The notes under the pieces are model-generated. The model saw nothing but the letters and a program-made list of their open reading frames with translations, was not told the DNA's origin and searched no databases. Positions 1 through 8,840 of a stretch of DNA of 64,000 nucleotides are shown one piece after another. Location of the stretch: contig NZ_SJKB01000014.1 of the NCBI RefSeq assembly GCF_004331465.1, positions 1 through 64,000 on the forward strand, in the 5' to 3' direction. The stretch is from Kribbella pittospori (GTDB lineage Bacteria; Actinomycetota; Actinomycetes; Propionibacteriales; Kribbellaceae). Position 1 is the first letter of the stretch; every line of letters begins with the position of its first letter. The position numbers were made by a program, and so were the translations under genes.

Positions 1-92
1 CCCACCGGCTGAACACCCGCCCACGACAGACCCTGGGATGGAAGACTCCAGCCCAAGCCCTCGACGAGGCGCTGCGTGCAACAACTGGTTGA
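1..92 (+). CDS. IS30-family transposase, C-terminal tail (partial, runs off left edge)
   Basis: Frame 3 reads HRLNTRPRQTLGWKTPAQAL and stops at a TGA at 90-92. The R-LN-RPR-TLGW-TPAxALDE pattern is the typical last block of the IS30 transposase catalytic region, just before the end of the element. Only about 29 residues are inside the window, so I cannot tell whether the transposase is intact. The right end of the insertion sequence should lie in the 100 bases after the stop, ahead of the next gene; I could not identify its terminal inverted repeat without the left end. Confidence 0.7.
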   Translation, partial: HRLNTRPRQTLGWKTPAQALDEALRATTG

Positions 93-192
93 AACCGCCG
101 CCGCGACGTGGCTTGGTGGGTGCACAAAGTCGGATCGGGGGCGTGGCATGCTCGGGTCAGTACTGCGCCCGCACCGCGCGAAGAGGTGAGAC

Positions 193-882
193 GTGGATCC
201 ACGGTTCGACCTGCCGCTGTACACACGTGCCGAGGTGGCGCTCCAACTGGGATTGCCCGCGACGACGCTCGGGGACTGGTTGCGGTCGGGTGCGCTGGAG
301 GCGGGCAGCGGTGGACGCGGGGAGCCGACGATCACTTTCGCTGGGCTGGTCGAGACACACATGCTGCGACAACTCAGGTACGCCGGGTTGTCGCTCCAGG
401 CGATCGGTGAAGCGGCAGTCGCGCTGCGCTCCCGCGCCGGGCGGCACTATCCGTTGGCGTGGTCCGGGCTGGCGCACGACGGCCGGGATCTGCTGATCGA
501 GATCGCCGCCGAAGGCCGCGAACAAGGCTGGGAACGCATCCGCGATAGTCAAGGCGGCCTGCCCGGCGTACTGTGCCGTGGGTCGGCCGCGATCGGCTGG
601 TCCGAGGACGGGTACGCCGGAACGCTGCGGCTGGTCATCTACCACGACGTGGATGTCGTCGTGGATCCGGAACGAGCCGGCGGACAGCCCCTCGTCGAGG
701 GCTCCGAGGTCCGCGTCGAGGACGTCATCGATCGGGTCCGCACCGGGGCGACGTACCGCGAGATCGCCGCCAAGTTCAGCCTCGAGGACTTCGAGGTGGA
801 GGCCTTGGTCCGCCCGCACATCCGGCCACCGGCCTTCCGCAAGGCCAGCCACACCCGGCCCCAGGCCGACTCCTTGCTGTGA
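193..882 (+). CDS. HTH plus DUF433 protein, antitoxin-like
   Basis: 229-residue soluble protein. Residues about 8-60 look like a MerR/Xre-type winged helix (YTRAEVALQLGLPATTLGDW). The C-terminal part (about 155-215) is a DUF433 domain, with the motif VEDVIDRVRTGATYREIAAK followed by a final helix. DUF433 proteins are often antitoxins paired with a downstream DUF5615 PIN-like toxin. Here the next 105 bases hold no toxin frame, and the following gene is on the other strand, so the gene is an orphan. The start is a GTG at 193 with a GAAGAGG ribosome site just upstream. Its position next to an IS30 remnant suggests local rearrangement. Role as antitoxin or regulator is inferred. Confidence 0.7.
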   Translation: MDPRFDLPLYTRAEVALQLGLPATTLGDWLRSGALEAGSGGRGEPTITFAGLVETHMLRQLRYAGLSLQAIGEAAVALRSRAGRHYPLAWSGLAHDGRDLLIEIAAEGREQGWERIRDSQGGLPGVLCRGSAAIGWSEDGYAGTLRLVIYHDVDVVVDPERAGGQPLVEGSEVRVEDVIDRVRTGATYREIAAKFSLEDFEVEALVRPHIRPPAFRKASHTRPQADSLL

Positions 883-890
883 GGGGACAT

Positions 891-979
891 CTCGACAGGA
901 CGTATGGGGCTCCACGTGCTGCCACTGCCGCGAGGACACGCCCGCCGGGCGGCCGATGCGGGCGACACCTCCTGTCGAG
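891..979. repeat. Long-range inverted repeat between convergent genes
   Basis: CTCGACAGGA at 891-900 is exactly repeated in inverted form as TCCTGTCGAG at 970-979, with 69 bases between. It fills most of the gap between the DUF433 gene and the convergent paaK end. The long loop is unlike a normal terminator; it may be a scar of an excised element. Confidence 0.4.
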
Positions 980-987
980 CGGTACGC

Positions 988-2283
988 CTACCGCTCGTCC
1001 TTGATCCGCTTGGCCTTGCCGAGGGAGCGTTCGAGGGCGTGGGGAGGGAGGACCTCGACGGTGGCGGTAACGCCTACTCGCTCTTTGATGCGGCGGGCGA
1101 GGTGAGCGCCGGCGGTCGTGGTGTCGGTGAGGCCGGGTGCTGCTTCGACCTGGACGGTGAGTTCGTCGAGGCGGCCCGGGCGGGTGAGGACGCAGAGGTA
1201 GTGCGGGGTCAGGCCTTCGACCAGGAGGATCTGTTCCTCGATCTGCGTGGGGAACACGTTGACGCCGCGGACGATCATCATGTCGTCGGTGCGGCCGGTG
1301 ATCTTCTCCATCCGCCGCATCCCGGGCCGCGCCGTGCCTGGGAGCAGCCGAGTCAGGTCCCGGGTGCGATAGCGCAGTACCGGAAAGGCTTCCTTGGTCA
1401 GCGTGGTGAAGACGAGTTCGCCGATCTCGCCGTCCGGCAGTACCTCGCCGGTGACCGGGTCGATGATCTCCGGGTAGAAGTGGTCCTCCCAGATGTGCAG
1501 GCCGTCCTTGGTCTCCACACATTCCTGCGCGACACCCGGCCCCATCACCTCGGACAGGCCGTAGATGTCGACGGCGTGCATCCCGGTCCGCTGCTCGACC
1601 TCGGTGCGCATCTGCTCGGTCCACGGTTCGGCGCCGAAGATGCCGATCCGCAGCGAGGTGTCCCGCGGATCCATCCCGCGCGCTTCCATCTCGTCCACGA
1701 TGGCGAGGAAGTACGACGGCGTGACCATGATGATCTGGGCGCCGAAGTCGCGGATCAGGTCGACCTGCCGCTCGGTCATCCCGCCGGACACCGGTACGAC
1801 GGTGCACCCCAACCGCTCGGCACCGTAGTGCGCCCCGAGGCCACCGGTGAACAGACCGTAGCCGTAGGCAACATGGCACACATCGCCCGCACGCCCACCG
1901 GCCGCGCGGATCGACCGCGCCATCAGGTCGGCCCACGTATCCACATCGCGTTGGGTGTACCCGACCACCGTCGGCCGTCCCGTCGTACCCGAGGAGGCAT
2001 GCACCCGCACCACTTCGGACCGCGGTACGGCGAACATCCCGAACGGATAGTTGTCGCGCAGGTCCGCCTTGGCCGTGAACGGCAACCGGCTCAGATCCTC
2101 CAGCGACTTCAGATCGCCCGGCGCGAAACCGACCGCATCCAAGGCCGCGCGATAGTGCGGGACCTGCGAGTACGTCGTCCTGACGGTTGCCTGCAGCAAC
2201 GACAGCTGACGGGACCTGAGTTCGTCGACGGACAGCCGTTCACCGTCGTCACGCAGGTTCTCGGGACAGGGATCGCCGAGCAT
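988..2283 (-). CDS. paaK: Phenylacetate-CoA ligase
   Basis: AMP-forming acyl-CoA ligase of about 431 residues, the usual PaaK length. It activates phenylacetate with ATP and CoA in the cytoplasm, the first step of aerobic phenylacetate breakdown. The adenylate loop ASSGTTGRPTVVGYT (about 97-111) and the acid-rich SLRIGIFGAEPWTEQMR segment are characteristic, as is the C-terminal GKAKRIKDER containing the catalytic lysine region. I chose the ATG at 2283; a GTG one codon earlier (2286) is also possible. An AGGTGG site lies about eight bases upstream. It is the last gene of a paaI-thiolase-paaK operon, 15 bases after the thiolase. Confidence 0.93.
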   Translation of the reverse strand: MLGDPCPENLRDDGERLSVDELRSRQLSLLQATVRTTYSQVPHYRAALDAVGFAPGDLKSLEDLSRLPFTAKADLRDNYPFGMFAVPRSEVVRVHASSGTTGRPTVVGYTQRDVDTWADLMARSIRAAGGRAGDVCHVAYGYGLFTGGLGAHYGAERLGCTVVPVSGGMTERQVDLIRDFGAQIIMVTPSYFLAIVDEMEARGMDPRDTSLRIGIFGAEPWTEQMRTEVEQRTGMHAVDIYGLSEVMGPGVAQECVETKDGLHIWEDHFYPEIIDPVTGEVLPDGEIGELVFTTLTKEAFPVLRYRTRDLTRLLPGTARPGMRRMEKITGRTDDMMIVRGVNVFPTQIEEQILLVEGLTPHYLCVLTRPGRLDELTVQVEAAPGLTDTTTAGAHLARRIKERVGVTATVEVLPPHALERSLGKAKRIKDER

Positions 2284-2298
2284 CACACCACCTACCGA

Positions 2299-3504
2299 TC
2301 AGGGACGGGCGAGCAGGGTCGCGATGCCCTGACCGACTCCGATGCACATGGTTGCCAGCGCGTACCCGGCGTCGCGGTGGCGAAGCTCCAGGGCGGCGGT
2401 CAGAGCGAGGCGGGCACCGGACATCCCCAGCGGGTGGCCGAGGGCGATGGCGCCGCCGTTCGGATTGACGTGCTCGGCGTCGTCGGGGAGGCCGAGCTCG
2501 CGCAGTACTGCCAACGACTGGGACGCGAACGCCTCGTTCAGTTCGATCGCGCCGATGTCGGACAGCGCGACGCCGGTGCGGGCGAGCAGTTTGCGGGTGG
2601 CGGGCGCCGGACCGATGCCCATGATCCGCGGCGGCACCCCGGCGGCCGCCGTACCGACGATCCTGGCGAGAGGAGTGACACCGAGCCGCGACACCGCCTC
2701 GCCGCTCATCACCAGTAGCGCGGCCGCGCCGTCGTTCACGCCCGACGCGTTGCCGGCGGTAACCGTTCCGGGGCTGCGGAACGGCGTCTTCAGCCCGGCC
2801 AGGGCTTCCAGTGAGGTCTCCCGCGGGTGCTCGTCGGCGTCGACGACAGTCACCGCACCGCGCTTGCCGGGGACGGAGACCGCGACGATCTCCTCGGCCA
2901 GCCGCCCGTTCGCCTGGGCCTTCGCGGCCCGCTGCTGGCTGCGCAGCGCGAACAGATCCTGGTCCTCGCGCGACACGTTGAACTCCGCGGCCACGTTCTC
3001 CGCGGTCTCCGGCATCGAGTCGATCCCGTACTGCGACTGCAGCACCGGGTTCACCAACCGCCAGCCGATCGTGGTGTCGAAGATCTCCGCCTGCCGGGAG
3101 AACGCGGTCGTCGCTTTCGGCATCACGAACGGCGCCCGCGACATCGACTCGACCCCACCGGCGATCACGATCTCGTTGTCACCGGCAACGATCGAGCGGG
3201 CCGCCGAGGCGACCGCGTCCAGACCGGAGCCGCAGAGCCGGTTGATCGTCGTCCCCGGAACCTCGACCGGGAGTCCGGACAGCAGCACCGCCATCCGCGC
3301 CACATTGCGGTTGTCCTCGCCGGCCTGGTTCGCGCAGCCGAGGATCACGTCGTCGACCAGCGAAGGATCGAGCGCGCTGTGCCGGGCCAGCAACGCGGAC
3401 ACCGCATGCGCGGCCAGATCGTCCGGCCGGACAGTCGCGAGCGCACCGCCGTACCGTCCGATTGGCGTGCGCACGCCGTCGACCAGGAACGCCTCACGGG
3501 TCAT
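2299..3504 (-). CDS. paaJ: 3-oxoadipyl-CoA / acetyl-CoA thiolase
   Basis: 401-residue thiolase. The catalytic cysteine is C91 in NRLCGSGLDAV; the second catalytic set is NGGAIALGHPLGMSGAR (His) and CIGVGQG near the C terminus (Cys). The C-terminal ALATMCIGVGQGIATLL resembles PcaF/PaaJ, which cleave 3-oxoadipyl-CoA to succinyl-CoA and acetyl-CoA. The ATG at 3504 overlaps the stop of the upstream thioesterase as ATGA, so I rejected a longer frame starting at 3894. Placement between paaI and paaK supports a role in phenylacetate breakdown, although a general beta-ketothiolase cannot be excluded. Confidence 0.88.
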   Translation of the reverse strand: MTREAFLVDGVRTPIGRYGGALATVRPDDLAAHAVSALLARHSALDPSLVDDVILGCANQAGEDNRNVARMAVLLSGLPVEVPGTTINRLCGSGLDAVASAARSIVAGDNEIVIAGGVESMSRAPFVMPKATTAFSRQAEIFDTTIGWRLVNPVLQSQYGIDSMPETAENVAAEFNVSREDQDLFALRSQQRAAKAQANGRLAEEIVAVSVPGKRGAVTVVDADEHPRETSLEALAGLKTPFRSPGTVTAGNASGVNDGAAALLVMSGEAVSRLGVTPLARIVGTAAAGVPPRIMGIGPAPATRKLLARTGVALSDIGAIELNEAFASQSLAVLRELGLPDDAEHVNPNGGAIALGHPLGMSGARLALTAALELRHRDAGYALATMCIGVGQGIATLLARP

Positions 3505-3932
3505 GACTCCTCCTCCGAGGCCAGGATGGTGCCGGACAACTGACGGCTGCGGCCGCGGAACTCGGCGATCACGTCGTCGCCGCGCCGAACCGTCACGTCG
3601 TAGATCGCGTTCCGGCCGAACGCCGTCCGCTCGTGTGCCTCGGCGACGAGCAGGTCCCCGCGCCGGGCCGGGGCGACGAAGACGATGTCGCAGGCCTGCG
3701 CGACGGTCACCTGGTTGCGCGAGTTGCAGGCGAACGCGAACGCGGAGTCGGCCAGGCTGAACACGAATCCACCATGCGCGATCCCGTGCCCGTTGACCAT
3801 GTCCTCGCGCACCGGCATCTCGAGCCGGGCCGTGCCCTCGCCGACGTCGACCAGCCGCATGCCGAGGCCGGCGCTGGCGGTGTCCTCCGCCCACATCGCC
3901 GCGGCCACGCGGGCCGCCAGCTCGTCACCCAT
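3501..3932 (-). CDS. paaI: Hotdog-fold acyl-CoA thioesterase
   Basis: 143-residue single hotdog domain. The hotdog motif NGHGIAHGGFVFSLADSAFA sits near residues 48-67. PaaI hydrolyses ring-hydroxylated phenylacetyl-CoA esters and is thought to rescue CoA from dead-end intermediates. The start at 3932 (MGDELAARV) gives the normal family length and leaves the divergent promoter free; a longer frame to 4073 would overlap paaN. First gene of the minus-strand operon; its stop overlaps the thiolase start. Confidence 0.9.
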   Translation of the reverse strand: MGDELAARVAAAMWAEDTASAGLGMRLVDVGEGTARLEMPVREDMVNGHGIAHGGFVFSLADSAFAFACNSRNQVTVAQACDIVFVAPARRGDLLVAEAHERTAFGRNAIYDVTVRRGDDVIAEFRGRSRQLSGTILASEEES

Positions 3933-3954
3933 GGATTCGCCCCATCGAGAACTA

Positions 3955-3969
3955 AGGTTGTGACAACCT
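3955..3969. promoter_or_regulatory. Palindromic operator between divergent paaI and paaN
   Basis: AGGTTG-TGA-CAACCT is a perfect six-base inverted repeat with a three-base spacer. It lies 22 bases from the paaI start and 36 from paaN, so one bound dimer could control both directions. A TAACAT sequence at 3993-3998, eight bases before the paaN ATG, could be its -10 box and would give an almost leaderless message. The regulator (a TetR or GntR type would fit) is not in the neighbourhood. Confidence 0.6.
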
Positions 3970-4005
3970 ATCTCTGATTGTGCCGTTGACTGTAACATCG
4001 CAGTC

Positions 4006-5685
4006 ATGACCACCACCGGTACCGATCGGCTCGCCACCCACCGCGAACGCTTGGACGCCGCCATCGCGGCCATCCGCGGCCGCGGCTACCACTCCGCCTT
4101 CCCGGAGTCTCCCAGTCCCCGCGTGTACGGCGAGACGGCGGCCGCCGACGGCAAGGCAGCCTTCGAGGCCCATCTGAGTACGACGTACGCCCTGGAAACC
4201 CCGGGGTCGCGCGGCACGGTCATCACAGAGCAGTCGCCGTTCGGCATCACGATGGACGTCGCCTACCCGCGGACGGTCGAGGACGGGCTGGACGAGCTGG
4301 TGGCAGCGGCTCAACAGGGCATCTCCGACTGGCGCAAGGCCGGGATCGACGCCCGGACCGGGGTCACGCTGGAGATCCTCGCCCGGCTGCACCAGCGGGT
4401 GTTCGAGCTGGCCAACGCGGTCCAGCACACCAGCGGGCAGGCATTCGTGATGGCGTTCCAGGCCGGCGGCGCGCACGCGCTGGACCGGGCGCTGGAGGCG
4501 GTCGCGTACGCCTACGAGGAGATGCACCGGTATCCGGCCGAGGCCACCTGGGAGAAGCCGGCCAAGGGCGACCCGATCCGGATGGAGAAGACGTTCACCG
4601 TCACCGGCCGTGGGGTCGCGCTGGTGATCGGCTGCAACACGTTCCCGACCTGGAACTCGTGGCCCGGCCTGTTCGCGTCGCTGGTCACCGGCAACGCCGT
4701 CGTGGTCAAGCCGCACCCGCTCGCGGTCCTGCCGCTGGCGATCACCGTCGAGGTCTGCCGCGAGGTGCTCGCCGAGGCCGGCTTCGACCCGAACCTGGTC
4801 ACCCTGGCCGTGGAGCACGCCGGTGACGGCCTGGCCAAGCCACTGGCCCAGCGTCCCGAGGTCAAGCTGATCGACTTCACCGGCAGCACCGAGTTCGGTG
4901 AGTGGCTGGAGCAGAACGCGACCCAGGCGACCGTCTTCACCGAGAAGGCCGGCGTCAACGCGGTCATCATCGACTCGACCGACGCTTTCAAGGCGCTCTG
5001 CGGGAACCTCGCCTTCACCCTGTCGCTGTACTCGGGCCAGATGTGCACCACGACCCAGAACATCTTCGTCCCGGCCGGCGGGATCGAGACCGACGAGGGG
5101 CACAAGTCCTTCGACGAGGTCGGCGCGGGCATCGCCGGCGCGATGGGCAAGCTGCTCGGCGACGACGCCCGGGCGGTCGAGATCCTCGGCGGCATCGTGA
5201 ACCAGGCCGTGCTCAGCCGGCTCGAGCTGGCCCCGGAGTACGGCGAGGTCGTGCTGGAGTCCCGTGCGATCCAGCACCCGTCCTTCCCGGACGCAGTCGT
5301 GCGTACGCCGCTGCTGGTCGCGATCGACGCCAAGGACGACGAGGTGTACGGCCGCGAGTGCTTCGGGCCGGTGTCGTTCCTGGTCCGGACTGCGGACACC
5401 GCGGAGTCCATCGACCTGTTCCGCTCGACCGTCACCGAAGGCGGCGCGATGACGGCCGGGATCTACTCGACCGACCCGAAGGTGCTCGACCAGGCCCGCG
5501 ACGCCGCGCTCGACGCCGGGGTCGCCCTGTCGGAGAACCTGACCGGCCCGGTGTTCGTCAATCAATCGGCTGCTTTCAGCGATTTCCACGGCACCGGCGC
5601 GAATCCAGCCGCCAATGCGACATACACCGACGGCGCTTACGTTGCGAGTCGCTTCCGCGTCATTCAATCTAGGCGTCATGTCTGA
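4006..5685 (+). CDS. paaN: Phenylacetate degradation aldehyde dehydrogenase-family protein PaaN
   Basis: 559-residue protein of the aldehyde dehydrogenase superfamily. It matches the PaaN type found in actinobacteria that carry the Paa epoxide pathway: it has an N-terminal extension of about 80 residues, the nucleotide-binding NTFPTWNSWPG region, IDFTGSTEFGEWLEQ, a glutamate (VFTEKAGVNA), and the active-site cysteine in SLYSGQMCTTTQNIF. The ring-opening oxidation of the oxepin-CoA aldehyde is the expected step. It diverges from paaI-thiolase-paaK. The epoxidase genes paaABCDE are not in this window. Confidence 0.9.
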   Translation: MTTTGTDRLATHRERLDAAIAAIRGRGYHSAFPESPSPRVYGETAAADGKAAFEAHLSTTYALETPGSRGTVITEQSPFGITMDVAYPRTVEDGLDELVAAAQQGISDWRKAGIDARTGVTLEILARLHQRVFELANAVQHTSGQAFVMAFQAGGAHALDRALEAVAYAYEEMHRYPAEATWEKPAKGDPIRMEKTFTVTGRGVALVIGCNTFPTWNSWPGLFASLVTGNAVVVKPHPLAVLPLAITVEVCREVLAEAGFDPNLVTLAVEHAGDGLAKPLAQRPEVKLIDFTGSTEFGEWLEQNATQATVFTEKAGVNAVIIDSTDAFKALCGNLAFTLSLYSGQMCTTTQNIFVPAGGIETDEGHKSFDEVGAGIAGAMGKLLGDDARAVEILGGIVNQAVLSRLELAPEYGEVVLESRAIQHPSFPDAVVRTPLLVAIDAKDDEVYGRECFGPVSFLVRTADTAESIDLFRSTVTEGGAMTAGIYSTDPKVLDQARDAALDAGVALSENLTGPVFVNQSAAFSDFHGTGANPAANATYTDGAYVASRFRVIQSRRHV

Positions 5686-7063
5686 CGCTTCGGATTCCGA
5701 GAACCTGCGCGAAGTACTCGCCTACTACGACACCTGGCTGGCGTTCAACCAACGCTTCCAGCGGGTGCCCGGGGTCCAGGCCGCGGTGTACGCCGGGAAC
5801 GGCGTCGCCTTCTCGGTGGCGTACGGGATGGCGGACGTCGAGGACGACGTACCGCTGACCGAACAGCACCTGTTCCGGATCGCGTCGCATTCGAAGACGT
5901 TCACCGCGACGGCCGTTTTCCAACTGGTCGAGCAGGGGCGGTTGCGGCTGGACGACAAGGCGTCTCAGCACGTCACCGAGATTCTCGGTACGCCGCTCGG
6001 TGAGCGGACCGTCCGTGAACTGCTGGCGCACGCCGGTGGGATCACCCGGGACAGCGACGCCGCCGACTGGTGGCAGCTCCAGACCAAGTTCCCGGACCGG
6101 GACGAGCTGCTGGAGGTACTGCGGCAGGAGTCGTCGGCCGTGATGCCGGAGAACGAGCGCTTCAAGTACACGAACATCGGCTACGGACTGCTCGGTCTGG
6201 TGGTGGAGGCCGCGTCCGGGACGTCGTACAACTCCTATGTCCAGACTGCGATCGTGGACAAGCTCGGCCTGTCCGGACTCGGACCGGAGCTGGATCCGGC
6301 CCGCCTCACGGAGTACGCCGCCGGCTACAGCGCACTGTCATACGCACCGGACCGGGTCCCGATCGAGCACGTCGACACGCGCGCGCTGGCCCCGGCGACC
6401 GGCTTCTTCGGCAACGCCCGGGATCTGGTCACCTACTTCTCCGCGCACCTGCCGGGCGACGACCGGCTGCTGACGGACAAGTCGAAGCGCGAGATGCAGC
6501 ACCCGCTGTGGCAGACGTCGGAGGACGACTGGCCGAGGTACGGGCTGGGCATGCATCTTGCGAAGACCGGCAACCGGCAGCTGATCGGGCACGGTGGTGG
6601 CTACCCGGGGCACATCACCAGGTCCATGTTCGACAAGTCGGCCGGGATCGCGGTCTCCGTCCTGACGAACTCGATCGACGGTCCCGCAGGGCAGTTGGCC
6701 GAAGGATTCTTCCGGCTGCTCGATCTGGCCGAGTCGAAGGACCGTCCGGGTGACACGGCCGATCTGGCCCGCTTCACCGGTCGCTACGCCAACCTGTGGG
6801 GTGTCAGCGACATCGTCCAGCTCGGCGGTCGCCTCTACGCTCTCGACCCGGCTCAAGGCAATCCCGCCGACAAGCCGACTGTGCTCGAAGCCGACGGTGA
6901 CACGCTGCTGGTGACCGAGGACGGCGGCTCCGGCGCCTACGGTCAGCGGTACCGGTTCACCTTCGACGCGGATGGCCGGCCGGAGACGGTTCGTCACGCC
7001 ATGGGTCTGCTGAGCCACCCGATCGACCGTTTCACCCTGCCGCCCCGCGTGACCGCGCGGTAA
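5678..7063 (+). CDS. Serine hydrolase of the class C beta-lactamase / esterase family
   Basis: 461 residues. The catalytic triplet of the family is visible: SHSK (SxxK) near residue 72, YTNIGY (YxN) near 167, and HGGGYPG late in the domain in place of KTG. A C-terminal beta-rich extension (about 360-460) resembles the lipocalin-like tail found in many such proteins. No signal peptide is seen, so it is probably cytoplasmic and may be an esterase or D-aminopeptidase rather than a resistance enzyme. The ATG at 5678 overlaps the paaN stop by eight bases, so the two are likely co-transcribed. Confidence 0.85.
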   Translation: MSDASDSENLREVLAYYDTWLAFNQRFQRVPGVQAAVYAGNGVAFSVAYGMADVEDDVPLTEQHLFRIASHSKTFTATAVFQLVEQGRLRLDDKASQHVTEILGTPLGERTVRELLAHAGGITRDSDAADWWQLQTKFPDRDELLEVLRQESSAVMPENERFKYTNIGYGLLGLVVEAASGTSYNSYVQTAIVDKLGLSGLGPELDPARLTEYAAGYSALSYAPDRVPIEHVDTRALAPATGFFGNARDLVTYFSAHLPGDDRLLTDKSKREMQHPLWQTSEDDWPRYGLGMHLAKTGNRQLIGHGGGYPGHITRSMFDKSAGIAVSVLTNSIDGPAGQLAEGFFRLLDLAESKDRPGDTADLARFTGRYANLWGVSDIVQLGGRLYALDPAQGNPADKPTVLEADGDTLLVTEDGGSGAYGQRYRFTFDADGRPETVRHAMGLLSHPIDRFTLPPRVTAR

Positions 7064-7076
7064 GTACCGTGCGGGT

Positions 7077-7595
7077 ATGACGATCCACGGCGATCACCCG
7101 TTCTTGCCGCCCGAGTCCGAGCGCAGTCCGGTCCGCAGGCTGCGCGGGCGGCTGCCGTCGCCGGTCAGCCTGTGGACCAGCTCGTACGACGGGAAGCGCG
7201 CGGGGCTCACGGTGTCGTCCATGCTGGTGGCCGATGGCGAGCCCGGCTACGTGATCGGGTTGATCGACCCTGACTCGGACCTGTGGGAAATGTTGCGTCA
7301 GGCAAGGACCGCGGTCGTCGCCCTGCTCGGCGCCTCGCATCAGCAACTGGCCGATGCATTCGGCTATGTCGCGCCGGCTCCGGGCGGCCCGTTCCGGCTG
7401 ATCGACTGGACGGACACCGAGTGGGGCCCGGCTCCGGCCGGTGTCACCACCTGGGCCGGCTGCACCCTGACCACGCCCGACCCGCCCGAGGTCGGCTGGG
7501 CCCTCCAAGTCCAGCTGGAGATCGCCCACGTCGAGCTTGCCCCCGACGAGGTCCCACCCCTGGTCCATCGCAGGGGCCGCTACAGCACGGCTTAA
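7077..7595 (+). CDS. Flavin reductase-like FMN-binding protein
   Basis: 172 residues. The start of the fold (SPVSLWTSSYDGKRAGLTVSS) matches the flavin-reductase-like split barrel, where the T-S-S/T-V-S-S residues contact FMN. Such proteins reduce or carry flavin, often for partner monooxygenases, but the substrate here is unknown. It lies 13 bases after the serine hydrolase and ten before the alcohol dehydrogenase, in one apparent transcription unit with paaN. Confidence 0.72.
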   Translation: MTIHGDHPFLPPESERSPVRRLRGRLPSPVSLWTSSYDGKRAGLTVSSMLVADGEPGYVIGLIDPDSDLWEMLRQARTAVVALLGASHQQLADAFGYVAPAPGGPFRLIDWTDTEWGPAPAGVTTWAGCTLTTPDPPEVGWALQVQLEIAHVELAPDEVPPLVHRRGRYSTA

Positions 7596-7604
7596 GCTGG
7601 CGGC

Positions 7605-8636
7605 ATGCGTGCCACGATGATTCATGCCCCGTTCGACATCCGGCTGAGCGACGTACCGGATCCGAAGATCGACGGGCCGACGGATGCGCTGGTGAAGATC
7701 GTTGCCTCATGCATCTGTGGCTCGGACCTGTGGCCGTACCGGGGCGAGAACCCGGTGGCGGAGCCGCGGCGGATCGGGCACGAGTTCGTCGGGATCGTCG
7801 AGGAGGTCGGCGCCGAGGTGCGCACGGTCAAGCCCGGCGACTTCGTGATCACGCCGTTCGTGGTGAGCGACGGCACCTGCCCGAACTGCCAGGCCGGGTA
7901 CCAGACGGCCTGCCAGAACCGGGTCGGCTACGGCACCGACCTGGCCGACGGCGGCCAGGGCGAGTACGTCAAGCTCCCGTTCGCCGACGGCACGCTGGTG
8001 GCAACACCCGAGGTGCCGGACGACGCACAGATCCCGTCGCTGCTCGCGCTGTCCGACGTGATGGGCACCGGCTGGCATGCCGCCCGGGCCGCGCGGGTGA
8101 AGGCCGGCGACACCGTGGTGGTCGTCGGTGACGGTGCGGTCGGTCTGTGCGGCGTACTTGCGGCCTCGCGGATGGGGGCCGAGCGAGTCGTCGCGTTGTC
8201 ACGGCACGAACCACGTCAAAAGCTTGCCGTCGAATTCGGTGCCACGGACATCATTTCCGAACGCGATGACGCGGCGCGGGACGCCGTACTCGAACTGACC
8301 GGTGGAGTCGGCGCGGACGCGGTGCTCGAGTGTGTCGGGACCGGGCAGTCGATGACGACGGCGTTCGATGTCGCCAGGGCCGGGGCCATGGTCGGGTTCG
8401 TCGGGGTGCCGCACGGGGTGGAGCCGCCGATCGGCGTGATGTTCCGGCGGAACGTCGGTCTGGCCGGTGGGGCCGCTCCGGTTCGCGCGTACCTGCCGCG
8501 GTTGATGGCCGACGTACTTGCGGGCGAGATCGACCCGGGCAAGGTCTTCGACCTCGAGTTGCCGCTGGCGGAAGTGGCCGAGGGCTACAAAGCCATGCAC
8601 GAGCGGCGGGCGATCAAGGTTCTGCTGCGTCCGTAG
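7605..8636 (+). CDS. Zinc-dependent alcohol dehydrogenase family protein
   Basis: 343-residue medium-chain dehydrogenase/reductase. Catalytic zinc ligands are in CICGSDLW (Cys) and RRIGHEFVG (His-Glu); the NAD(P) fold has VVVGDGAVGLCG. The structural zinc lobe is SDGTCPNCQAGYQTAC and shows only three cysteines in the usual four-cysteine spacing, the first being replaced by Asp or Ser. Substrate unknown. It is the end of the rightward group starting at paaN. Confidence 0.85.
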   Translation: MRATMIHAPFDIRLSDVPDPKIDGPTDALVKIVASCICGSDLWPYRGENPVAEPRRIGHEFVGIVEEVGAEVRTVKPGDFVITPFVVSDGTCPNCQAGYQTACQNRVGYGTDLADGGQGEYVKLPFADGTLVATPEVPDDAQIPSLLALSDVMGTGWHAARAARVKAGDTVVVVGDGAVGLCGVLAASRMGAERVVALSRHEPRQKLAVEFGATDIISERDDAARDAVLELTGGVGADAVLECVGTGQSMTTAFDVARAGAMVGFVGVPHGVEPPIGVMFRRNVGLAGGAAPVRAYLPRLMADVLAGEIDPGKVFDLELPLAEVAEGYKAMHERRAIKVLLRP

Positions 8637-8840
8637 GAAAGTTTCGCGCAACGCGACTGATCAAGGTGCCGATCGGGCACCCGATGTGCGCGCTCTCACA
8701 CTCGTGCGGCGCGCGGGGTCACGGCTGCGCAACGCGCCTGCGCGGAGCGTTGACACTCGGCGGGCCGCGTGCCCAGAGTTGGGCCGTCAAGGGGGCATCG
8801 TTGTCACAGGCGGCTCCACCCAAGTGATCGGAGAGTGAAC

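Noticed and set aside
883..987. Short toxin gene after the DUF433 gene
   Set aside because: None of the frames in this gap encodes a DUF5615 or PIN-like start; translations are Arg/Gly/Pro-rich noise.
3952..5679. 575-residue open frame on the minus strand over paaN
   Set aside because: It is the antisense shadow of the strongly conserved paaN reading frame and has no recognisable motif; high GC keeps such frames open.
5678..7063. Beta-lactam resistance gene
   Set aside because: It has the SxxK and YxN motifs but no signal peptide and a HGG third motif, typical of the broader esterase/peptidase members of the family.
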